Origin: Charina bottae
Taxonomy: Eukaryota; Chordata; Lepidosauria; Squamata; Charinaidae
Reading direction: 5' to 3'
Length of the DNA stretch: 64,000 nucleotides
Assembly (NCBI GenBank): GCA_023362775.1
Contig: JALMGJ010000002.1
Span: 37,101,914 to 37,165,913 of the forward strand
The position numbers and the translations under genes were made by a program. The first letter of the stretch is position 1. Every line of letters begins with the position of its first letter. The notes beneath the pieces are model-generated. The model was given only the letters and a program-made list of their open reading frames with translations. It ran no database searches and was not told the DNA's origin. This document shows positions 55,314 to 64,000 of the stretch, in pieces.

Positions 55314-55639
55314 TCTTAAGGTAAGAAAGAGTAATGCATGATAGTTCCATATAATTATAGTTACAGCCCTCAGATCATGCAGCTATCTACTGGCTACCCC
55401 ACATAGACCTATAGATTTGGAAGGGGAGAAAGATAAGATAGATCACATGCACACACTTTAGGATCTTACTGTCACAGCCTTCAAATGATAAACATATCTT
55501 TATGTTACTTCCTATGTTATTTGTTTCCTGGTAGCAGTATATCTTAGATGTGGGGAATCTATACTGTATTCTGTCAGTCATTCACTCAGATGACCAGTGG
55601 ATTAGGAACAATTAAAACAAACTTCCTCTTTATTAAAAT

Positions 55640-55765
55640 AAATGGCCATTCATTCATTCATTCATTCATCAGATTTCTATCCTGCCATAATCAAAAGACC
55701 CTTGGCAGCTTACATAGAATATAAAAATAATTCAAACATCTGTGCTCCACATTTCTATAAAAAGA
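55640..55765 (-). repeat. L2/CR1-like LINE 3' tail
   Basis: ATTCATTCATTCATT tract, then ATTTCTATCCTGCCATAATC and CCTTGGCAGCTTACATAG. Confidence 0.4.
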
Positions 55766-55974
55766 GCACCACTCAAACATAAGAGTACAAACAATAAAAA
55801 TAGAAATTAAAGATGGTATGATAAAATCGGAAACAGGAAACAGTTGGAAACAGTTCCATCTTTAATAACTTCCAGAACACCAACGAAGAGGAACCTAGCC
55901 TGATCATTCCTGGTGTCACTCCATTGACACTGCCACCAAAAAGCAGCATTCTACCGAAGTAACAACATGGTGTA

Positions 55975-56208
55975 TTGTCGAAGGCTTTCACGGCCGGAGT
56001 TCAATGGCTGTTGTGGGTCTTCCGGGCTGTGTGGCCGTGTTCTGGAAGTTGTGGTTCCTAACGTTTCGCCAGCATCTGTGGCCAGCATCTTCAGAGGGCT
56101 GTGCTCCTGCCCTCTGAAGATGCTGGCCACAGATGCTGGCGAAACGTTAGGAACCACAACTTCCAGAACACGGCCACACAGCCCGGAAGACCCACAACAG
56201 CCATTAAC
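55975..56208. repeat. Large inverted repeat built from Penelope-type terminal sequence
   Basis: Two ~95-bp arms (about 56003-56099 and 56108-56206) are near-perfect inverse copies around a short GGCTGTGCTCCTGCC centre. Each arm carries CTGAAGATGCTGGCC, ACAGATGCTGGCGAAACGTT and AGAACACGGCCACACAGCCC, a sequence typical of reptile Penelope-like 3' ends. The right arm has CTGAAGA 56114-56120 and GAAA 56141-56144. Confidence 0.8.
56114..56150 (+). ncRNA. Hammerhead-ribozyme-like core (right arm)
   Basis: CTGAAGA, then a stem II that pairs GCTGGC with GCTGGC through two G-U pairs around a loop of about seven bases, then GAAAC and GTTAGG. The mirror copy is on the minus strand at about 56057-56093. 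Family known to carry hammerheads; activity unknown. Confidence 0.55.
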
Positions 56209-56628
56209 AACATGGTATTTATCACTGCTGCCAAATGAAACAACCCCCATTCTACAGTATAATTTGTATAAATGGCAGGAGGGTTGATACTTCCTTGTAT
56301 TGCTGTGTGATCAACATCAGAAATGTGCTAGAAATGGCACATTCAGTTATCCAGGGAAGGAGTCAAATGGGACAGACTTTAATCCACATGGAGCAGGAAT
56401 TTCGTTCCTTTTTTCAGATAGATGGGAGATAACACCACAAGTAATGCCTCGTGTGATTAGAACCTTATTTATTTAATTTGTTTGGTATTTATTTCTGCAG
56501 GCTCCATCAGCAATACAAGGGATGGAAAAGTGACTATTAGAAGCATGTGTGTTTGGAGCAGTTGGGAGAAAGGTGGTGTGCTTTTTTCTACACACGCGCG
56601 AGAGAACTAAACACAGCTACATTCAAGC

Positions 56629-59600
56629 ATGCCTTCAGCCCATCTTAATTCTGCCTCCCATTGGAATATGTCTGTTCTTTGCCGTCTGCTTCTCCGGGCA
56701 GAGAAGAGGCACTGGGATGGATTTGGTAGATGGAGGTATTATTCCCAAGGAAGTAAGCCTGACCTTACTGAGCAAGTTGGGAAGATGGACCATCTAAAAA
56801 ATAAGGCACAGAGACAGAAGAGGCTATGGAAGAAGATGGAGGCTATTGAAGCTCAGATGGCTGCTGGGCCCAAGGTAAGGCTGCGTAATGGGAATTGATG
56901 TTAATGACCAAATTTCAAAACTGATGGCTTGATTTTTCATCAAAGTCTACCTGTCAGGGTTAGGGTTAATTCTGCTTTATTGTTTCTAGAACTTGCCATG
57001 ATTTCATCACACTGATGGTACAACTGTGGAATTCTGGTCATTGGCTGCCATAAATATTGTCTTGTCTTGTCATCTGTTATTCAGATCCATCTGTATTAGA
57101 ATTACACAGAATCCCTGGTAAATAGAAAGATGTAGAGCAGGGCTTTCCAAAGTTTTTCCCGCGGCGACACACCAACCGGCGTTGGTGTGTCGCCGCGGGA
57201 AAACCTGGAAGTGCCGTCCTTGCGGCAGTGCGTAAAAACCCGGAAGCGCTGATGCCGCTTTCGGGTTTTGCATGCTGCAGTTGGTGTGTCGCCGCGGGAA
57301 AACCCGGAAGCGCTGATCATCATCAGCGCTTCCGGGTTGTGTGGTGACACAGCAGACTGTGTGTGGCGACACACTTTTGTGTCGCGACACACAGTTTGGA
57401 AAGCTCTGATGTAGAGAAAACAATAAACAGTAAAACATCCCCAGTAACTTTAAAAAAGGTAAAGGTTCCCCCCGCACATTTGTGTAGTCGTGTCCGACTC
57501 TAGGGACCGGTGCTCATCTCCGTTTGTTAGCCGAAGAGCCAGCGTTGTCCGAAGACACTTCCATGGTCATGTGGCTGCATGACGCGCATGGAACGCTGTT
57601 ACCTACCCACGGAAGTGGTACCTATTAATCTACTTGCATTTGCATGCTTTCGAATTGCTAGGTTGGCAAGAGCTGGGGCGAGTGCGGGAGCTCACTCCGT
57701 CACACAGGGCTGTAGCTTTACAATACAGTAAATTAATAAATAAGCCATAATTAATCCATACAATAGCACAATTCAAAATATCCAAGTTATATACAAGGTG
57801 ACTGTCAACCACCCTTCAGAATAGCTTGGTCTTCAGAAAGGTCATCACCAAGAGGGCCAATCTGATAGTCAAAGGGAGGTTCTTCCACAATGTTGGTGCT
57901 ATCAGAGGGAAACCATGTTTTCTGGCCCCTAGGGTTTGGAGGTTGAAGTCATAGCCTTCAACAATGGCAGAGCTTCTAAAGTACTGCCTTCACTGGAAAA
58001 GTTCTTAAACATTCAGGGAGATATTCAGAGATGTATCTGTCTTGAAAATAGCCCATGTCATTCATATTGAACGGTATAGCACAGTCAGACATCAGGAGAT
58101 GACCACAGGAAATGTTTTATGACATTTTGTATTATGTCATAAAATGTTTCCTAAAATTTGTCAAATTTCAATTCCACGGGAGTCATAGGTCCCGGATTTT
58201 GGACGCATTCTGTAAGTTAGCCTATTTGAGGTACCTTGGTTCAAAAATTGTTGGTCTATGATGCACTGTTTTGTCCAGTTAAAGGTTACAAACAAACAGA
58301 CACAAGAGTTTTAGTAGTATATAGATTGTTTACCGCCATGGGTCCTACAGGATTTGACATACAAGCCAAATAAAAATAAATAGACACATAAGCACAACAG
58401 GAGCAATGCCCAGGGCACAGGTAAGCTGTCTTTGTAAATTAATGCCACGTACAGCGCGTCATGCGGCCACATGACCGTGGAAGCATCTTCGGACAACGCT
58501 GGCTCTTCGGCTAACAAACGGAGATGAGCACCGCCCCTAGAGTCGGACACGACTGCACAAATGTGCGGGGGGAACCTTTACCTTTACTTTTTACAGGCAT
58601 TCAAGGCTTAACACAGGCTGCTGTCAGACCAAAACCTGGGAGGGCACATCTCCAAGATGGTGACATCACCACTCTTGACCTATCTATCAGGTTTTGGTAA
58701 TGAACACCAGGTTCACCTATTCATCCACTACCAAGTCATGAATGAACAAGGTCTTACTACAGATGGACATGATGTGTACCTTCAGTAGCTTGAGACCATG
58801 GTCACCAGCAATCAGGTCACCAGGACCCAGAAGGGGGACCAGCACCAAACTTTCAGTTCCCCTTCTCCTTTGGAACCATCCTAGAAATGGAACCTAGGAG
58901 TTAATGCTTGCAATATACCATTTCTCTTTTTAAAAGTTTTTTTTTTGGCTCCCCCGCTTTCCCCCATTCTTTGAAGGAACCTTCAAACCAAGGCAAGACC
59001 TTTTCCTTGAAAAACATTGTGGAATATGACATCCCAACTATAGCTGGACAGAAAAAAGGTAGGATGGGAAGAGCCTGATTTGAATGGGCTTCCAGTATTT
59101 TCTTTTTTCTTTGTAACTTGTTAAAAGAAATTTAGCCTGTGTTTCTTTGTGGAAAAGGTAACTGGCGGCTAGCATGGGATTCTAGCCTCTACATGGGCTA
59201 GTAAAAGGAAGGGGTTGTCTGCTGAGTGGATGGACAAGAAAGGAATAGAGCTGAAATATACCCAGGGTTGGATTGGATGGAGAAAGCTGTTCCTCTTCTA
59301 CTACCTGCATACACTTGTATTCAGTTCCTCTTCATCTTTGGCTGTCAGAAAGATTATTAGGCAGAGTTGGATAGAAGAATGTCACTCTTTCCTGCTCCTA
59401 TTTTATCCAAACTGATTTGGGAAAGCAATTGATTTGATGACACCTTCATTCTAAACTTGGGTGTGCAAAAAAACAAAACTGACTTGTGCCATTTTTAATG
59501 TGCCAAGAATTCTTTGTCCCATAGAAACAGTTTGCAGGGTGTACCCTATCCTTGACCCAATAGGCCAATCACAGTATGTTTTATTCAATATCTATTGAAT

Positions 59601-62600
59601 ATTGATCCAGATCTGCTCCATATTTAGCGATAAAATCCTTAGCTTTTGAGATGGAATTTAATCTAAATCTTTGCTGTTGATAAGTAAAATTCACACCTTC
59701 CAACTTATCCCAACGAAATGGAATCTTCTTCTGTTTCAAAACATCTTTTAAAAAGGTATATTCTTTTCTTTTTCTTAAAATCCTGATAGGGATTTCTTTT
59801 AAGACAATTACATCAACATTATCAATTTTTAATCTTGAATCAAAATGGCATTGTAAAACTTGATCCCTTGTTCTTTTCCTTACAAATTGAACCAAAACAT
59901 CCCTTGGTGCCTTTTTCAATGTGGCATAATGGCATACATATTTTGTATGCCCCTAATAGAGTGGGCAACTATAACAAATTTAATAAATTGATTAAGTTAA
60001 ATTTGAACATTTAATGCAATTTCTAGCATTAAATTTTCTATGGGGCCTGATTTTTGGTACATACGTATTTTAGCATATTTATAAGTATATGCTTGATTGG
60101 CATATTTTTTTCCTGGAGTTATGCTTCCACTTTGTCATACTGTTAGGGATCTGAGATTTTGCCCATGTGTTCTCCAGATGTTCTTGTCTTGATCATCAGT
60201 CCTAGAAATGTCCTTATTAATATTTGAAAGCTGAGAATTTTAGAATGGTTGATTTTGTGCCATTAATTAATTAATTAATTCAATTTATTCCCCGCCCATC
60301 TCCCATGCAAGGGACTCTGGGCGGGTTACAATAATTAAGCCTTGTGCTCAGTTTTGCTGCACTCATACAACAAAATACTGGCCATGTGGGTTGCACAAAT
60401 GCCTATTTTAATTATGGGATCTTAATATAACATTCTTTCCCACAGATACCTCAGCACCTTTGCCCACCTCCTATAGTCCACGCTATGTTGAAGCTGCTTG
60501 GTATCCTTGGTGGGTGAGAGAAGGATTTTTTAAACCAGAATGCCAGGTAAAAATTGTTTCCGTGAAAGTATTAATATTAGACTTTGTCATGAGCAAATGT
60601 ACCACTTTTGGATAGGTGAAAAAGTTAGTAAAGCTTTTTTCTTCCCTTTCTCACAATATAACAATTCTGAACAATTAAGAATAATGCTAAATCCAATTCC
60701 TCTTTTTTGACAGCAAAGCCTGCCCCATTGGAAGCCAGGAACATTTTCTATCTCTCTCCCACCTCCTAATGTCACAGGGTCCCTTCACCTGGGGCACGCC
60801 TTGACCGTGGCTATTCAAGATGCTTTGGTACGATGGTAAGTGTGCTTCTACAGAGTGGGGAAGTGGTTATGCAGATCCTCTTATCAGTAATACTGATGGG
60901 TCCCACAGGCTTTGAAGTCAGGAAGTGATGCATTTAGTCATATTATATCATGAAGAAATGGAGATATCTATAAAAATTCTGACACAGACAAAAGAATGGT
61001 GGCTGCTTCTGGGAAATTAGAGCGACATGTCGTTGAACTGCTTCTAACGGCAACAATTTGGCCTTTCTTCCAAACCGGAGAGACAACTCATTCCTTAACT
61101 CAATGTTTCTCAACCATGGCAATTTTAAGATGTGTGGACATCAAATGAAAGCCGGCTGGGTGACCTTGGGCCAGTCACTCTCTCTCAGCCCAACTCACCT
61201 CACAGGGTTGTTGTGGGAAAAATAGGAGGAGGAAGGAGTATTAGATATGTTTGCTGCCTTGAGTTATTTATAAAAAATAATAAAGGCGGGATATAAATAA
61301 AATAAATAAATAAATAAATAAACAAACAAACTCCTAGCATGCTGGCTGGGGAATTCTGGGAGTTGAAGTCCACACATCTGAAACCTGCTGAGGTTGAGAA
61401 ACACTGCCGTAGCTGACTGCAGAACTTTTCCTCTTCAGAAATCTGTTCCCATTTCCTTTCCCCATCCCCTTCCTCTGCATTTTGGGCATTTCCGTTTGAA
61501 TCTGAAAGCCATCTAAGGGTTTGGAACTTGTAAACAAGATGGTTGAATTCTAGATTTGTTTCTTCTTGATGTGTTACAGGAGACGAATGCAAGGCTATCG
61601 AGTTCTTTGGGTTCCAGGTTCTGACCATGCTGGAATTGCAACTCAGGTGAGCTTATAATCCTAGACAACAATTGATCTGTCTTCTGCTTCCTGTAAGGAT
61701 TCTAAACCTTTTAGAATTAACTGGAAGGATTCTTGTGGTGGAAAAAGGTGTGGATGTGAATTATTTAACATATTTTAGCCCACCTTTCTGCCCCAGGAGA
61801 AAACCCCTCGTTCTGCCACCGTGGCTCCGAATTAAACCAAAAAACGTAAAAAGAAATTTCAGCACATTTAAAAATGAATAAAAACAGCTGGTTCCTGCCT
61901 ATCAGCGTAGAATAAATAATGAATGCTTAGTAAGAATTCTGGAAGTTGAAGTCCACACGTTACAGTTGCCAAGTTTCAAAAGCACCGGCTTAAGGGAAGG
62001 TGGACTGTATATGCCTTTGTCTCACTTGTGAGTCTCTCCTCTTACGTTCTTTCTTCACCTGACCAGGCTGTGGTGGAAAAAAAGATCTGGAAAGAACGGG
62101 GGGTTCTGCGACGAGATCTCGCACGTGATGAATTTCTCCAAGAAGTCTGGAAGTGGATTGAGGAGTGAGTATGAGAGGGGAAGAGGCTGCCGTGTTCAGC
62201 CTTTAGATGGAGGTGGAAGTGGCAGTTTCCCAAACACACAGTCGGCTGACCTTATGAAGGTTTAACAGATCTATTTGCAATTTATTTCAGGAAAAAGCAA
62301 TATGATGCTGTGGAAACCCCTTCGTGTGCTTTCGGGGGCTGCGTCGGCTTCAGAAAGGCACTGGGGGAGGGTATGTGCAGCTGGCAGTTTGCTAGCTCTG
62401 GTTTAAAGATAGATTAGGTAAAAGGTAAAGGTTCCCCCCCCCCCCCCGCACATTTGTGCAGTCGTGTCCGACTCCAGGGGCCGGTGCTCATCTCCGTTTG
62501 TTAGCCGAAGAGCCAGCGTTGTCCGAAGACGCTTCCACAGTCATTGTGGCCGGCATGACACGTGCGGAACGCTGTTACCTTCCCACTGAAGTGGTACCTA

Positions 62601-63558
62601 TTCATCTACTTGCATTTGCATGCTTTCAAATTGCTAGGTTGGCAAGAGCTGGGGCTAGTGCGGGAGCTCACTCTGTCACGCGGGGCTAGGGATTCGAACC
62701 TCCGAACTTATTTTTTATTTATTTATTTATTAGACTTTTATCACCGCGCCATCTCCCCCACAGGGGACTCTGGGCGGTTTACAGACATAAAAATTAAAAT
62801 TCTACTAAAAATATACAATCCAATATATAATTACTTATTATTATAAATTAAATAGAAAATCCAAGCGGGCGATCTCAACCAAACTAGGACCCACATGATC
62901 TTAAAAGGGCTCTAAGACACCAACCATACCCATGAAGAGCTATTCCTATTCCCATCCCATGCGAGGCGGCACAACCAGGTCTTTAAATTCTTTCGGAAGG
63001 ATAGGAGTGATGGGGCCTGCCTCACCTCCGGGGGCAGAATGTTCCAAAGGGCAGGTGCCACTGCCGAGAAGGCACGCCTTCTGGACCCCGTCAACCGAAA
63101 CTCCTTTACCGACGGGGTCCGAAGCATGCCCTCTCTACATAATCGAGTGGGACGGTTTGCGATCTTCTGATCGACAAGCCTGGCGTCTTACCCGCTGAGC
63201 CACCACACCCCTATAGATTAGGTAGGGAAGGTTTAAACTTCGTTGTACGCCACCCAAAGCCACTTGTTTTGTGAGATGGGCAGCTATATAAATTTGACAA
63301 ATAAAATGAAAATGAATAAAGGAAATATCAAGGTTATGGTTCAGTGAAATAGATTGTTAAAGGTAGGAGCTGGACAGTTTCTCTCTGAACAACGAACCCT
63401 GTCAAATGCTTTCTATATCTCCTTACATTTCTGACCATAAAAGGTTTGTTTTACTTTTGTCTTTCTGCAATATCAGAAAAGGGAACGAAATATTCCAACA
63501 GCTGAAAGAGATGGGAGCATCCTTGGACTGGGACAGAGCGTGCTTCACTATGGACTCC
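56629..63558 (+). CDS. VARS2: Valyl-tRNA synthetase, mitochondrial (5' part; runs off the window)
   Basis: Seven coding exons join in frame to 266 residues: 56629-56874, 58977-59058, 60446-60546, 60714-60835, 61580-61646, 62067-62164, 63477-63558. The enzyme charges mitochondrial tRNA-Val with valine in the matrix. The start [20 protein letters not shown] has a basic, acid-poor N-terminus suited to a transit peptide (a second ATG, MSVLCRL, is at codon 14). Next come [40 protein letters not shown]; the class I signature [15 protein letters not shown] (HLGH at residues 168-171); [35 protein letters not shown]. The rest (KMSKS region, editing and anticodon domains) lies beyond the edge. The first coding exon starts at acceptor 56501, so an untranslated exon is upstream. 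Cytosolic VARS1 is much longer at the N-terminus and is excluded. Confidence 0.96.
57138..57418. repeat. Palindromic MITE C, complete
   Basis: CAGGGCTTTCCAAAGTTTTT ... GTTTGGAAAGCTCTG, with a perfect 8-bp duplication atgtagag on both sides. It lies in intron 1 of VARS2. Confidence 0.85.
57456..57712 (-). repeat. tRNA-derived SINE (family 1), truncated
   Basis: Matches the body and 3' part of the copy at 15926-16257, but the tRNA head is missing. Confidence 0.75.
58443..58590 (+). repeat. tRNA-derived SINE (family 1), 3' part
   Basis: GCATCTTCGGACAACGCTGG, CGGAGATGAGCACCGCCCCT, AGTCGGACACGACTGCACAA, then a CTTTACCTTTAC tail. Confidence 0.75.
59555..59935 (-). mobile_element. L1 LINE fragment (ORF1 C-terminal part)
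   Basis: Minus strand: [60 protein letters not shown] and AKDFIAKYG, as in the RNA-binding and C-terminal domains of L1 ORF1p. It lies in VARS2 intron 2, opposite to the gene. Confidence 0.75.
60263..60345 (-). repeat. L2/CR1-like LINE 3' tail
   Basis: AATTAATTAATTAATTC, then CCGCCCATCTCCCATGCAAG GGACTCTGGGCGG; in VARS2 intron 2. Confidence 0.45.
61101..61406. repeat. Palindromic MITE A split by a nested SINE
   Basis: Left arm CAATGTTTCTCAACCATGGC (61101-61143); SINE family 2 fragment, plus strand (about 61144-61330); right arm CATGCTGGCTGGGGAATTCT to GAGGTTGAGAAACACTG (to 61406). In VARS2 intron 4. Confidence 0.8.
61926..61992. repeat. Right-half scrap of MITE A
   Basis: GAATTCTGGAAGTTGAAGTC then a diverged arm. 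Confidence 0.55.
62418..63213 (-). repeat. tRNA-derived SINE (family 1) interrupted by an L2-like LINE end
   Basis: The SINE body at 62418-62703 resumes at about 63158 (GCGATCTTCTGATCGACAAG ... GCTGAGCCACCACACCCC). Between lies an L2-like piece whose minus strand encodes [20 protein letters not shown] and [15 protein letters not shown]. All of it is in VARS2 intron 6. Confidence 0.8.
62704..63153 (-). mobile_element. L2-like LINE 3' end
   Basis: The minus-strand peptide [14 protein letters not shown] ... [12 protein letters not shown] is the characteristic end of L2/CR1-type ORF2. The element ends in a TTTATTTATTTATT tract next to the SINE. Confidence 0.7.
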
Positions 63559-64000
63559 GTGAGTAGCAGAGATGTTCACAGGCAAATGTTTTCTCTGGGC
63601 CAGGATTTCTACCTTCTTTCCCCACGTTCAGAGAGTAAAAGGCAGCAAACCCTCAATTTAATAGACTTCCGCTTAGCAGATTTTGTATGCAGAGGACAAA
63701 ATTCTGCCTGTACACCGTAAGCTTTGCCGCGTGTAAAATACGCATGCAGAAAAGTCCATTCCCATTTTGCACATGTACAGTGTGTAAAAGCCCTGCTTGG
63801 ATCATTACCTTGGAGTGGTGAAGGAGCTTGCATGTCCCAGTGATGCTGATTTAATGGACTGCATTTCATAAATATAGGGCCTGAAGAACTCTGGAGCAAA
63901 ATGTGTGATATTGTTAAAGATGAAGCAGTTTAAAATAATCTGCATTATAAGAACCAAAAGAAGACAAAAATGGCTGTCTACTGATACCCTGAAAATAACT
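63559..64000. other. VARS2 intron 7, no further exon seen
   Basis: No sequence matching the next conserved VARS2 segment is present, so the intron continues beyond the window. Confidence 0.5.

Noticed and set aside
62280..62330. Acceptor-like TTTATTTCAG followed by GAAAAAGCAATATG as the next VARS2 exon
   Set aside because: The reading does not match VARS2, while the exon at 63477 continues the conserved protein in the right phase.
1..64000. CRISPR arrays, operons or prokaryotic defence systems
   Set aside because: None seen; split genes and repeat types are vertebrate throughout.

Overview
The window is vertebrate nuclear DNA, most likely from a squamate reptile. The clues are split genes with GT-AG introns, and a repeat load typical of squamates: BovB/RTE LINE pieces, tRNA-derived SINEs, Penelope-like elements, palindromic hAT and TA-flanked MITEs, a Tc1 element, L1 and L2-like pieces, and GATA/GACA arrays. 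I cannot name the species.

Four protein-coding loci can be supported. (1) At the left edge, on the minus strand, are two exons of a C-type lectin-like receptor gene; the gene runs off the window. (2) At about 17.6-21.8 kb, minus strand, is an intact four-exon gene for a 381-residue Myb/SANT-like (trihelix-type) DNA-binding protein with a glutamate run and a C-terminal coiled coil. (3) At 33.7-50.8 kb, minus strand, all 13 coding exons of GTF2H4 (TFIIH subunit p52) can be joined in frame to give 460 residues. (4) From 56.6 kb to the right edge, plus strand, are the first seven coding exons of VARS2 (mitochondrial valyl-tRNA synthetase), including the transit peptide and the class I signature. 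GTF2H4 and VARS2 are neighbours in the class I part of the human MHC, so the window is probably MHC-linked; the lectin gene, and a possible TRIM remnant near 1.8 kb, fit this. Here the two genes lie head to head, with a CpG-rich block at about 52.2-52.7 kb between them that could serve both.

Much of the rest is transposon-derived. From left to right: a Penelope-like copy (2.0-2.7 kb); an L1 piece fused in frame to a Tc1 transposase (3.7-5.5 kb); a hAT transposase remnant (5.5-6.7 kb); a 5.9-kb hAT element (8.1-14.0 kb) whose left end is interrupted by a Penelope-like element with a 667-codon open frame; SINEs and three families of palindromic MITEs throughout; BovB and other RTE pieces; and a third Penelope lineage near 30.2-30.7 kb. 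Long microsatellites lie inside the GTF2H4 introns, one of them directly against a splice acceptor.

The most unusual signals are: a roughly 160-bp insert at 29.65-29.81 kb that begins with the 28S rRNA sequence just upstream of the R2 retrotransposon target and continues into a partial HDV-like ribozyme fold; hammerhead-ribozyme-like cores in three distinct Penelope-related repeats; two Penelope insertions sharing an inverted-end architecture with 13-14 bp target duplications; and a GAA/GGA tract forming the polypyrimidine region of a GTF2H4 exon.
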